Below are positions 11,920 to 22,047 of a stretch of 64,000 bases of DNA, one piece after another (positions within the stretch are counted from its first letter, which is position 1; the number at the start of each line of letters is the position of its first letter). The translations under genes were made by a program, and so were the position numbers. Where the stretch lies: the NCBI GenBank assembly GCA_009746045.1, contig RPFO01000246.1:1671192-1735191 (forward strand), given 5' to 3'. The notes beneath the pieces were generated by a model. That model saw only the letters and a list, made by a program, of their open reading frames with translations. It was not told the origin of the DNA and did not search any database. The DNA is from Mesostigma viride. Lineage: Eukaryota > Streptophyta > Mesostigmatophyceae > Mesostigmatales > Mesostigmataceae.

Positions 11920-12289
11920 GGCCTATAGTGATGATGAATGAGCTTTTTCCTAGTGTCTGGCGCTGCCACGTGGCAATCTAGGAATATCCATCAAATAGGG
12001 CTGCGCTTGTCAGAATGACCTGAAAATTTGGGGCTGCATGTCCCCCCCTCTCTAGTATTTGGGAATATATGATTTGCATGGCACTATTGCATGCGTTTAT
12101 GATTTGTTTTATTTTTTTTGTTTAAAAAAGGACCCTTTTTGCGGGAAAATCCATCAATGTGTCTAAACATCATTATTTTGTGCTCAAAATTAGGCAGGCT
12201 TTCTCAAAAGTGGGGGAACTATGCGGGAATATATGATTTGGTCCCAATATGTTTGCCCATTGTCCTATGAAAAATGTGACTAAAATAGC
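11920..12289. other. Presumed 3' flank of the MULE, no gene
   Basis: AT-rich sequence with GGGAATATATGATTTG appearing twice (about 12060 and 12224). No coding sequence. The right terminus of the MULE probably lies here, but no match to a left TIR was found by eye. Confidence 0.35.
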
Positions 12290-12782
12290 GGCCGGGCCCA
12301 CTTCAAATGTTCCGCCGTCCAAGCCAAGTGTGTGACACTTTTTCGCTATTTTCGCAAAAAAAAAATAAAATTTCGCACGAGTTCGCGTGATTTTCGCGTG
12401 ATTTTCGCAAAATTTTCACACATTTTCGCACGATTTCGCACGATTTCGCACAATTTTGCATGATTTCGCACAATTTCGCATGGATTTCAACCAAGGGTCG
12501 TTTTGGGGAGTGACGTTTGACAAAATTTCGCATGAATTCACACACGTTGTGCACATCAAAATTTTTTACCGTCGACATTTTTCACATGAAATTTCGCACA
12601 ATTTCAGCAAATTTCGCACAAATTCGCACGATTTCAGCAAATTTCACACGATTTCAGCAAATTTCGCACAATTTCGCACGATTTCGCACGACGAATCACT
12701 CTGCAGAGTGACGATCGTCGAAAAAGTCAAAAAAACGACCAAAAGTGTCACACTTTTCGGAACATTTGAAGTGGGCCCGGCC
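12290..12782. mobile_element. 493-bp MITE with 25-bp perfect TIRs
   Basis: The 25-base arms at 12290-12314 and 12758-12782 are exact inverted copies (GGCCGGGCCCACTTCAAATG and five more bases). TAGCG lies at 12286-12290 and 12783-12787, a possible 5-bp target duplication. Just inside each arm is TGTGACACTTTT or its complement. The middle (about 12370-12700) is built from degenerate 10-14-bp repeats of the type ATTTCGCACA. No coding capacity. Confidence 0.75.
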
Positions 12783-12945
12783 TAGCGTCTTTTTCTATTT
12801 TTAGCGCGTAACCGGTGTGTGGTGGGGGCTAGTACCACCCCCAAGTGGCTGGAATTTTTTTTTTTAATCATATTTATGGTCCCCAATCATCATTGGATTT
12901 TTAGCACATGCATATAGGTATGCTGCACTTGTCTCTCGCCTTAAC

Positions 12946-13634
12946 CAGGTGGAGGGCAAGTGTGGCGTGCTCCTGAAGAAGCTTGAGGCCATCACCGCCC
13001 ACACCGAGGCCCTGGCCACACAGGTCCCCAAGATCGCGGAGCAGACGGCCACCATTGCATCCCAGCCACCCCGGCAGGATGTTGGCGACCTCCCGCCGCT
13101 CTCCTACGCGGACCTGCTGCGGTCAGCGACCGCCTCCACCACCGACGCCATCGCCACAAAGCTCCAGGAGCTGGAGAACCACCGCCAGGCCCAGCAACGG
13201 GAGGTCACCGACCGCGCTCGCCGCGAGTGCCGAGTGGTGCTACGTCGCTTCCCCCAGAAGCCAGGTGAGACGTCAACCTCTCTTGCCATGACGAGCTCAA
13301 GAACCAGCTTCTTACCCTCATGGGCCTGGTAGGTGAGGTAGCAATGAGCGGGTGCCAACGCCTTCCCCACTCACGGGACAAGGCGGCTCCCCCACCAGTC
13401 CTACTCACCTTCCCCTCCCCTGAGGATAAGCAGCGGTTCCTCTCTCGTCGCAAGCGGTTGCACGACCTCACCTGGACGCTGGATGACGACCTCACCCCCG
13501 CTCAGCAACAGCAGCGACGCGACCTGTGGCCGGAATACCTCCGCCATAAGCAGGACCCCCAGAAGCCCAAGGTGTACTGGCGGGGCGGGGACCTGATGAT
13601 CAACCACAAGATGTGGACGCCCCCAGCGGGCTAG
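12946..13634 (+). pseudogene. LINE ORF1-like protein remnant (family A)
   Basis: Frame 1 (about 12946-13300) encodes a helical, Ala/Thr/Gln-rich segment (LLKKLEAITAHTEALATQ) followed by basic RARRECRVVLRRFPQK. Frame 3 (about 13320-13634) encodes PPVLLTFPSPEDKQRFLSRR, then WTLDDDLTPAQQQQRRDLWP and VYWRGGDLMIN, stop TAG. The order coiled coil, RNA-recognition-like fold, then a basic C-terminus fits ORF1 proteins of L1-type non-LTR retrotransposons. The same C-terminal block recurs at 52167-52392 (+) and on the minus strand at about 21490-21600 and 54757-54960, so it is a repeat family of this genome. One frameshift near 13300 and a missing start mark it as a dead, 5'-truncated copy. No reverse transcriptase is present. 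Confidence 0.7.
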
Positions 13635-14160
13635 AATAGCAATAGCCCTAGATTGTCACAATTGGCGTCACTGCCGCTAAGGCAGCCATGCCTAGAATGT
13701 TTGCCTAGCTGTGCCAACACACCTAGTCACGTGCCGCCAACGCACGGTACACAACCAGCCATAGCCTTTAAGCCTAGTCCTAGTACAGCCATGCTACGCC
13801 CTGGCTATGTTTAGCCAAGCCATGCCTATAATGGGAACCCCCCATGGATGTTGCATTAAGAATTTAGCCATGCTATGCCATGCAGAGAGATGCTCTCTGT
13901 CGAGACGCCATGTCCTAGCTCTTGTATAGCCATGATGATCTTCCCCCACATAACATACTCCCCCTTAGCTGGGCATAGTGTGAAGATTATTAGGGTGCAG
14001 GTGCCTTGGTGCACCTAGAGCAAGGGTCGCTTACATTCCCACCCTTGCAGGAAGTAGCCTAGAATGTATTAAAAGCCATATGCCCCTTCTCAGGGATATG
14101 TGCTACGTTGACTCCCAACGGAGTGATGTTCCTAATTAATTAATTAATATAGGTATGGTT
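13635..14160 (+). mobile_element. 3' UTR and tail of LINE family A
   Basis: It follows directly on the ORF1 stop and is shared with 21015-21480 (-), 37860-38262 (+) and 52393-52805 (+). Recurrent landmarks are a hairpin of the type GCAGAGAG-N-CTCTCTG followed by GAGACGCCATG (about 13880), a GAAGATNAT block, GCACCTAGAGCAAGGGTC (about 14010) and GGGATATGTGCTACGT (14092). A second stem-loop, ACTCCCAACGGAGT, follows, and then (TTAA)n. The structured end plus simple repeat is what a target-primed retrotransposon leaves. Confidence 0.65.
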
Positions 14161-14646
14161 TCCAGAAAAGTGCCCTTTAGGGGTGTCCCCTCCCCTTAAC
14201 TAGTCTTGTACACGTCCCCGTTGCATGGGGGACCGCGGAGCGATGAATTCGATCCCTTCTATTCTACTGTAAGTACGTAAGTAAGTGTGTGAACATCATA
14301 TGCACTGAAAGCATGCCATGGAGTACCCGATGAGGTACTTTTCTATGTGGATATACTTCACCCGCAAAGGCCAAGTGGCGCGACTCACTCGCCCAGGTCT
14401 GGAGTGGCAGATAGCAACTCCGCGTCATCCGGACTATCAATGCAAGACGACTGCACGCTGATCGGCCATGATGTGATGGGCGTTAAGTGGGGGTAGTTTG
14501 CATATTCTACTGTCGAGGAGACAACCAGCGCAGGCCACAAATCGGGAGAATCCGGACCATGGTAGCTCGAGCCTGCCGTTATCTTGTCCGCGTGTTCGAG
14601 TCGTTCAGGATGATGAAGATGTAAGTAAGTAAGTACTTGCGTGTCA
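14161..14646. other. Repeat-derived stretch left of the 6.3-kb element
   Basis: Contains a copy of GAGACAACCAGCGCAGGCC at about 14518. A segment at 14535-14620 recurs inverted at about 23060-23150. It ends in (GTAA)n GTACTTGCGTGTCA, which is the broken-off left part of a repeat whose uninterrupted form is at 52806-52870. No gene. Confidence 0.55.
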
Positions 14647-15208
14647 GGGCTGGTTTTTTTTAGTATGTTAAAATCCAGGGTTTATATTTTTAATAAACCC
14701 TTGAATCTTTATTTCCGCTTTATTTCTTGTTGTTTCGTCATAAACTGTTACGCTAACTATGTGAGAAGGAACAAGGGATTAATGTGTGATTGTTCCCCAT
14801 GCTTACCACACATGGATTGCCCCATTCAACACCACATACACTTGCCGTCCAGGTTTTACATCTCGGCTCGGGTAGCGTCAAATGTGGGCGAGCTGCAACT
14901 TCTGATTTGCTGCTCAAATAATGCTTGATTTGAGGACCAGTGCCGCACTTGGAGCCAGTTCTTATGTAATGCACTATTCATGACTCCAATATGGTATAAA
15001 AGCAATCATGTAACTGACACCATGGCACAGGTATGAGGCGTCTTGATGATCAACATGTGGAACAGTAACACTTCATTGACAGGCTGGCTTCAATTGCGTG
15101 CTTGCTACCATAATTGTTAACTAGTGCCATAGTAGCCTGATAGCAAGATCGCGGCTCCGCGGAAGGTGACCACCAATTGCATTCACCAGCATTAAATATG
15201 GTCATCTT

Positions 15209-15395
15209 GGCAGCGGGCAGCGGGCTGCGGGCAGCGGGCAGCGGGCAGCGGGCAGCGGGCAGCGGGCAGCGGGCAGCGCGCAGCGGGCAGCGGGCAGCGG
15301 GCAGCGGGCAGCGCGCAGCGGGCAGCGGGCATGCAGCGGGCAGCGCGCAGCGGGCAGCGCGCAGCGGGCAGCGGGCTGCGGGCAGCGGGCAGCGG
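15209..15395. repeat. (GCAGCGG)n minisatellite
   Basis: About 26 tandem copies of a 7-bp unit, with a few GCAGCGC variants. It lies near the left end of the 6.3-kb element, just beyond the 3' end of its minus-strand gene. The long frames over it on both strands are products of the repeat. Confidence 0.9.
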
Positions 15396-15649
15396 GGCGA
15401 AGTACTGCCACAAAAAGGGACCCTGTTTTGGGCTGGGCGAAGCCAGCGGGTGCCACTAGTGCTATTGTAAGACAGACCACAATGGCCACCGAGCAGCCCA
15501 CCCATGCCGTAATGTCATCCCGTCATGTCACGGCATGCCACACACCAAGCATAATACACGCCATGCAATTAAGCATCTCGACCACCCTACACTCCCGGCT
15601 GGCCCATGCCGCCCACACCACCCGTGCCACACAAGGCAAGACAATGTAT

Positions 15650-16332
15650 TCAGTCATCATCCATGCTGTCGTTCTCCTCGTCGCTGGGCTGGCTGGCCTC
15701 CTCCACATCCTCCTCGCCCAAGTCACTGTCCTCCAAATCTGCAGCATTGTAGGAGTGACGCGTGGCAGTTGCCGCCCGCCTCAACTGCTTCCTCCCTCCT
15801 CCGAGGGGTGCCGCACGACTTGTGCCAGCTGCCGGGTGCGCTGGCGGCTGCCCGCGCCTCCCACGAGTCTGCACGCCCCTACCGCCTCGCGTAGAAGGCT
15901 CCGCATGTGCGGATGCATCCTCCTCGACCACATCAGGCTCAGCCCCTGCAGTCTGCCCAGCCGAGCCCTGCCCACGAATTGGCTGCGCTCCTCCTGCTTT
16001 TGCAAGCCAAGGTACTTTTCTCTGGCTGCACACCAGACTCGGAAATCCCGGACTGAGGTGCCGACTGGTCCCATGCAATCCTTTTGGCAGCATGTGCGAA
16101 TAAGGCTCATGTCAGCGACGATGACGCTGTCCACCAGTTTCTCCGACCGCACCGTGGCGATGCTCTTTCTCCCTGCTTGCCTGCGTTCGCTACCAAGGCA
16201 GCCAGCTGCCCCCGGCTGGTTAGAATCCGTGCCGAGGGAGCCAACATTGGTGACGCACACGCTACCATCCCTGTCGACAAAGGCTGCTGTCCTGCCGCCG
16301 GGGGTGGCTGACCTCGAACAAGAAGACGCCAT
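15650..16332 (-). CDS. Unknown protein of the 6.3-kb element (minus-strand gene), one frame change
   Basis: Translation can start at the ATG 16332-16330 (MASSCSRSATPGGRTAAFVD). The first half is mixed and Cys-containing (MSLIRTCCQKDCMGPVG) and ends in VRDFRVWCAAREKYLGLQK. After a one-base frame change near 15990, a second frame continues to TGA at 15650-15652. That half is Gly/Arg-rich with RGGRG and RGRRGQ, and ends in a strongly acidic tail (EEDVEEASQPSDEENDSMDD). The join is inferred; the change could be a mutation, an unrecognised intron or a sequence error. No known domain is recognised. It is divergently arranged with the plus-strand gene at 17283, and both lie inside one TIR element, so it may encode a DNA-binding or accessory transposition protein. 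That is inference only. Confidence 0.4.
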
Positions 16333-16688
16333 TTTCAACGCATGGTGCGCAGCTGTCAACTGAACGTGGACCTGTCCACATGACAGACTGATAGAGAAAC
16401 TAGTAGTCAATGCACAACTCCTACAGAAGACTGACCTAATTTCCACACATTTACATCAGTTCATCCTCGTAATGCATTACTACCTCGTAACACATTCACA
16501 AGCAGTTAGTCGACAGTGGCAAAATGCAGTTGCCGCGGAAGTACGCAGGTTGGCGTGGGACAAAGCCAACCTGGCAGTGAAGTGTCATGCATAATACGCG
16601 GGGAAGCACCTGAGTTAGGCGGGAAGTCGAGTTGGTCGGCGAGCTGACAGGTTGTTCACCGACTTGCAGGCACCAAATTACGAGATGG

Positions 16689-17196
16689 TCAATTGCCAAC
16701 CGAGATGTCAAGTTGTCAAACGAGATGTCAAGTTGACAACCGAAGTGCCTCCTGAACTGTCAACTAGGCAATTGCGCAAAACCGGCCTACCTTCTGAACT
16801 GTCAACTTGTAGTACTGTCGATTGCGGCTTTAGACTTTTAGTTGACAGTTCAGAAGGTAGGCAATTGCGCAAAACCGGCCTACCTTCTGAACTGTCAACT
16901 AACAGTCTAAATCGATTGCGGCTTTAGACTTTTAGTTGACAGTTCAGAAGGTAGGCAATTGCGCAAAACCGACCTACCTTCTGAACTGTCAACTTGTAGT
17001 ACTGTCGATTGCGGCTTTAGACTTTTAGTTGACAGTTCAGAAGGTAGGCAATTGCGCAAAACCGACCTACCTTCTGAACTGTCAACTTGTAGTACTGTCG
17101 ATTGCGGCTTTAGACTTTTAGTTGACAGTTCAGGAGGCACTTCGGTTGTCAACTTGACATCTCGTTTGACAACTTGACATCTCGGTTGGCAATTGA
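16689..17196. repeat. 508-bp palindromic tandem array between two divergent genes
   Basis: The outer 77 bases (16689-16765) are repeated as an exact inverted copy ending at 17196. Between them lie four 93-94-bp units starting at 16767, 16860, 16954 and 17047. Each unit is itself an inverted repeat (TACCTTCTGAACTGTCAACT at the left, its complement at the right) around a GATTGCGGCTTTAG centre. It sits about 85 bp upstream of the plus-strand ATG (17283) and about 360 bp from the minus-strand ATG. It could be a bidirectional regulatory region, a subterminal-type transposase-binding array, or a nested MITE. Confidence 0.85.
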
Positions 17197-17282
17197 AACA
17201 GGTTTGCTCAACGGAGGCTGTGAGCGCGGGAGTTCACCCGTAAAACCTTGTGCCCGCAAGTAGCAAAGCGCATCAACCGGGG

Positions 17283-20178
17283 ATGGCTACTGCCGACGAT
17301 GCAAATTTGGACGATGCTACTAGCTGTGAGGCTGGCATGGCAGAGTGCCATGCAGCCGCAGCAAATGGCAATGACCCAAAGTTTCTCAAGGGTGCAACGT
17401 GTGAATGCTCCGGAAAGTGTGGGAGAAAGGCGCATGCTGCATGCACGTTTTTGCTGTCACCAAACCCTACCGGTACTAACAGCAGTGGACAGACGGTTTG
17501 GAAATGTGTGCAGTGCACGGTGCCCGATGCTCAGTTACCAGGAGATGCCCCAGACGATGCCATGGCTGCCTTTGCTAACAGGTTTAGGCTGCGTCCCAAC
17601 GACCCCACCTCACGGCAGCTAGAGGTGGATTTCGGAGCAGGGTCCTCACCAGGAATCACGCATCCGGTAACGGCTGCGACATCTGGGGTCACACAGGAAA
17701 CGCCGCAGAGCCACTTGCCGGAAATCTCAGGGCTGGCAAACGGCGATGTGCAGCCGTCCGGTGAAGTGCTGCAAACGACGCTGAGCAACGCGACGGCGGA
17801 AGGAGTTCCTATCACTGTAGGAGTTCCTGTTGAAACTCCTTCGGTTTCTCAGAGTGAGGGCACCTCGCCAGTCGAGTTTGCTCCTGGCGGCTCGTTATAC
17901 CAGGTGTGTTTGAAGGAAAACTGTTTCTGTGCAGACATGTATTTGGATTTGCTTGGTTGACAATGCTATAGACTGTGTGTACAGTAGTGCTCTACACTGT
18001 GTGTATATAAAACCCTGCACGGCTTGGCACTATAAAATATAAAATTTCACTCGTGGGGGGTTGCAAAGCGGTAGGGCTGCGGGCTATATTCCCTCGCGGG
18101 GGCGTGCAAACTCAGGCATAGCGTATAGGGCGCGTGAAAACGGCGAAGGCTCCGCTACGCCCGCCCAAAGGCGGCGGGCTCCGCTTTGCCTTTGCCGTTT
18201 TCACGCGCCCTATACGCTATGCCTGAGTTTGCACGCCCCCGCGAGGGAATCTGTTTCTCTTGGTAGGAAGGCACTCCAATTGAACTTAGCTTCAGTCACC
18301 TAGACTATGGCTTGCTTGTTGGTTGTGATTCAACGGGAATGGTAGCTGACTAGTGCTTGCGTTTTTATGTAAATTGTGCACATTGCTTGTCTTCCCATAC
18401 CGCGACTTGTGCAGGGAACGGTCTCCTGGACAAATGCTGCTGGACAATTTTGTCAAGTCAGTGTGGGTGACGTGGTCGCCCCACACAGCTACGTGTCAGA
18501 CCAAGCGTGCTGCGTGGTTATTGTGCACCCAAATGCCGGTTTCGTGCTGGCACCTACAAACTGCAGGGTCGGGCCCGACAATCGATCATGCAGTCGGGTG
18601 CGTCAGCATTGTGACGAGAATACGCTGCGACTTTGGCATGAATTCTATTACCTGCGCTGCACCGCCACTGATGAGCCTCCATGCACACCATTCGTGAGGC
18701 GCGGGAGCAAATCAGTCATGAAGGTTACCGGTGGGCTCCAAGTCTTGTCGGTCCAGCAGTGCCACAACGCACTGCACAATCTCACCGCAACAGCGGCTTT
18801 GGCCCATGCGGTGAGCTCCATTACCCCTGGCCAACCAACTCCAGCGATCACGGCCATGCCGGCCACAGAAACAGAGAGCCAGCGAACCAAGGTCATCGAA
18901 CCGAGTGCGCCCACGGCAGAGCCTACGGCAGCGACCCGGACCAGGGCTGGAGCCGCGCCCAAGGCAGCGGCAACCACGGCAGCGGGATCCAAGGGAGCCG
19001 GGTCCAAAGCTGCACCCGCGCCCAAGGCAGCGGCAAGCACGGCAACAAGACAAAAGAGGAAGGTGGCACCTTCTGCTGACAAGGAAAACATTCCACCAAC
19101 ATCCAATTGCCAAGCTAAGGGCGTATCCAGGGCAGCTAAAGGCAGGGTTGCTGTGGTGTCTGTGGATGACGATGAGGATTGGATTGGTCATGGTGCGGAC
19201 ATGATGATTACAGACACCGACGATGAAACCATGCTTGCACACCAGGAAGCACAGCGACTGGCGACCAGGCAAAGCGTGCAGCGCGCATCTGACAACAAGC
19301 TGCAGCAGTACACTAAGGAGCTGGGAAATGCAGCTGGAGAGCGGCGCAAGATGGAGGAAGAGCGGCGCAAGATGGAGGAAGAGCGGCGCAAGTTGGAGCA
19401 AGAGCGGCGCAAGTTGGAGGAAGAGGTGGCGCAGCTACGTAAGCGCGGGGAGGAGTCGCAGCAGCCGCAGTCGCTGTCGTGGCAGCAGCCGCAGTCGCTG
19501 CCGTCGCAGCAGCCGCAGTCGCTGCCGTCGCACCAGCCGCAGTCGCTGCCGTCGCAGCAGCCGCAGTCGCTGCCGTCACTGCCGTGGCCACTGCTGCAAC
19601 GGCAGCAGCCTCTGCCGCCACCACCATCACCACAGCCATCGCAAACAAGTCAGCCGATCCTGCAGCAGCTGTTGGACATGTTGGAGTCGCAGCCGCACTT
19701 GCAGCCGGTGCCATCCCCGCCGCCACCGCCTCCGCCACAGCAGCCACAACCGCAGCTGCAGCCGCAAACGAGGTTGCAGTTTTTGCACCAGATGTGGCAT
19801 CTAGTGGAGCAGCAGCCGCGGGAGCAGCAGCAGCAGTTCCTGCAGCAGATGTTGCAGCCTGTTCAGCCGCAGTTGCAGCGAAACTATGGGTTGCTGGGCA
19901 TCGGCATGGGCGATACATCAGCAGTCAGAAGCATGAGCGACCGCGGTGTTCTCAACCATTCAGGCATGGCAGCTGACCATGGTGTACAGCTAGCCATGCA
20001 CCGGCTGGCAGACACGATGGATCGCTTTGCATGCCTCCTAGTACCTAACAGCCGTACTGAGTCCCATGGCGCTCTGCCACTGTCGGCGTACCATGGCAAT
20101 GCCAGCGCGGGGCGCGGGTTGCCGTACCAGCTCAACGGCAGCATCTATGGGCAACCTAGCGGGTGTCACATGCAATAG
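17283..20178 (+). CDS. Large unknown protein of the 6.3-kb element: PHD-like finger, coiled coil, Gln/Pro-rich tail
   Basis: Two exons join in phase 0: 17283-17903 (ends CAG|GTGTGT) and 18415-20178 (preceded by TTGTGCAG), stop TAG, giving 794 residues. Around residues 36-80 is an atypical PHD/RING-like Cys-His set, CECSGKCGRKAHAAC, then WKCVQC. Exon 2 opens with a Cys-rich segment (GTVSWTNAAGQFCQVSVGD). An Ala/Lys/Pro-rich linker and an acidic patch follow. Next is a charged coiled coil built from ERRKMEE and ERRKLEQ heptad-like repeats (about 19340-19430). The C-terminal third is Gln/Pro-rich (QPQSLPSQ repeats). No catalytic DDE or recombinase motif was found by eye. The structure suggests a chromatin- or DNA-associated scaffold. 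Both exons are open without stops and join in frame, which supports a real gene within the transposon. A captured host gene is an alternative. Confidence 0.6.
18088..18250. repeat. Foldback (hairpin) element in the intron of the plus-strand gene
   Basis: The arms 18088-18144 and 18194-18250 are perfect 57-base inverted copies separated by a 49-base GC-rich loop. The arm begins ATTCCCTCGCGGGGGCG. The intron RNA would form a very stable hairpin. It may be a small foldback MITE or a functional structure of the element. Confidence 0.85.
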
Positions 20179-20567
20179 TAGGTGCTGCCATCCTTTTGTT
20201 AGTGGCTGACCAGTGACCAAGGTGTAGTGACCTATCGGTGGAGACAACTTTCTTGCCAATGTGGCTGGCTTTTAGTGGCTACCTTGGACATTATTAGCAG
20301 GATGACAAGGTATTGGGCTTGCGAAAAATGTGATGGCCAAGAGAGTCAGCATGTAAGCTGGCTGCCATTTCGTCTTGACAGTGCCCAGCTGCACTTGACA
20401 TCATAAAGGTTCTTGTGCTGGGTCCCTCATGCAATATACTTGGACTGCAGCTCCTTGATCAGTAGTTGTTGTGACTTCAAACTGCATTGGCATGGTCATA
20501 ACACAGGCAAGTAGGCGCAAGAAGCACACACACACATCATTGATGAAAATCACGCGCATTGTAATAT

Positions 20568-20860
20568 GGCATGGGATGTGCCAGGGCACTTAATTGGTGC
20601 ATGGGGCATGGAGCATGGAGCAATCAGGCCATATGGCCGGGCATGGGGGGCTTGGTTTTGGGCACATGGGGCATGGGGCATGGGGCATGGGGCATGGGGT
20701 ATGGGGGAATGGGAGCAACGATGTTTGACAGTTGGCTTGCGGTTCGTGGCATGTGTGGCATGGAGCATCGACCATGCAGTAGAAGGGCATGGGGCATGGG
20801 GCATGATGGGGCATGAGCCATGGGGCATGGGGCATATTAGAGCATCACTAGGGCACAGTT
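20568..20860. repeat. GGCATGGGGCATGGGG-type degenerate tandem repeat
   Basis: Two clusters (about 20667-20710 and 20785-20835) of a 7-bp unit CATGGGG with interspersed variants, near the right end of the 6.3-kb element. Open frames over it on both strands are repeat artefacts. Confidence 0.75.
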
Positions 20861-21014
20861 CCAGGGCATGTGGCAGGTGGTTTAGGTGGCCAAAAGCATG
20901 GGAAATGTCGCATCTTGATAAATTTTTAATAAACGGTTCAGATTTTAACATACTAAAAAAAACCAGCCCTCATGCGCAAAGGCATGCCACGGAATTGAAT
21001 TGAATTGAATTGAA

Positions 21015-21600
21015 TTGTAACTTAACTCCGTTGGGAGTATATGTAGCCGACATAGCCCTTGAGAGGGGGCATATGGCCTATCATACATCCTAAGCTACTT
21101 CCTGCAAGGGTGGGGATGTAAAGGACCCTTGCTCTAGGTGCACCAGGGCACGTGCATCCCCATGATCTTCAAGCTATGCCCAGCGAAGGGGGAGCCTGTC
21201 ATGGGGGGGGAAGATCAGCATAGCTATACAAAGAAGCTAGGGCATGGCGTCTCAGCAGAGAGTTACTCCCTGCATGGGCACAACATAACTAAATACAGCT
21301 AGGCATCATCTGGAGTGTGGCTCATCATAGGCACACATGTACATGATTAAATAAAGCGCGTGGCTTAGCTGGGATAGGGCCTCTAGGAGGCGTACATGTA
21401 CATGGCCACGGTCTATATCAGTATTCTACACTACTACTGAGCTGTATTCCCCTATAGAGTCGCTGGGGCCGCGGGGGGGGGGGGGGTCGCCTGCCAGGGC
21501 TTGTGGCCGACGTAGATGGCCGCCCCCTTCCAGTACACCGGCTAGTGCCCCGCCTTGGTCTGCCGGAGCTGGAGGTAGGTGTACTGCCACGGAGTACTAT
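21015..21600 (-). mobile_element. LINE family A 3' end, minus strand
   Basis: This is the reverse-strand copy of the tail seen at 13635-14160 and 52393-52805. Read on the minus strand it starts in the ORF1 C-terminus (about 21600-21490, a degraded counterpart of YWKGAAIYVGHKPWQ) and passes a G-run at 21475. It then contains the GCAGGGAGTAACTCTCTGC hairpin region (about 21270), GCACCTAGAGCAAGGGTCC (about 21140) and the ACTCCCAACGGAGT stem-loop at about 21027, and ends in a (TTCAA)n repeat. It abuts the right end of the 6.3-kb element. Confidence 0.7.
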
Positions 21601-21870
21601 GGCATGCCACGGAGTACTATGCTAATCTCATTAGAAAAATAATTACACAAAAGTTTAAACAAATATCGTCTGCATCATCCCCCAACCGGATAATGCTCCG
21701 TGACTCCCCAACGGGAGCACGAGTCTAATTAATTAATTAATTAATTAATTAATTAATTAATTAATTAATTAATTAATTAATTAATAGCACTAGATGGGGA
21801 TGTAATCCTCATCCGAGCTGTCCTCTACTGTATAATGGCAGACGAGGCGGTAGTGTAGTGATGAAGATGA
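21600..21870 (-). mobile_element. RTE-like retrotransposon 3' end with (TTAA)n insertion
   Basis: On the minus strand, 21866-21795 encodes the tail VEDSSDEDYIPI and a stop, the same C-terminus seen at 52942 and 24800. The 3' UTR follows (GGTTGGGGGATGATGCAGACG at 21692, CTAATGAGATTAGCATAGTA near 21620). It is interrupted by a short unit with the stem-loop CTCCCGTTGGGGAG and a (TTAA)n run at 21727-21784. Confidence 0.6.
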
Positions 21871-22047
21871 ATGGTGATGGAAATGTGCCTTGTGCATTGA
21901 AATTATGGCTGGCTTACGTGTAGAGCGACTAAATGACCTAGACGGTGGGGCCGGAAATGTCACAATGAACGGTTCAGCATGCTTGATCAGGGTGTGTGTT
22001 TCGAGCCTATAACTGGCCGGGATTCTACTGTGACTATATATCAAGGA

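Larger units (their letters stand above)
14647..20969. mobile_element. 6,323-bp DNA transposon with about 29-bp perfect TIRs and TCA target duplication, two-gene cargo
   Basis: The ends are exact inverted copies for about 29 bases: GGGCTGGTTTTTTTTAGTA at 14647 and its complement ending at 20969, and both then continue with a similar TAATAAAC box. TCA flanks both sides (14644-14646 and 20970-20972). Removing the element and one TCA gives GCGTGTCATGCGCAAAGG, which exists uninterrupted at 52,830 in this window, so the insertion is proven by sequence. A 3-bp duplication and GGG-start TIRs resemble PIF/Harbinger or Plavaka/CMC-type elements. However, neither encoded protein shows a transposase motif I can recognise. 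Inside, left to right: a (GCAGCGG)n array, a minus-strand gene, a 508-bp palindromic array, a plus-strand two-exon gene with a foldback in its intron, and CATGGGG repeats. The plus-strand gene is intact, arguing for recent activity. Confidence 0.85.

Noticed and set aside
15050-15505. Frames with PAARCPL repeats resembling a structural protein
   Set aside because: The (GCAGCGG)n minisatellite read in different frames.
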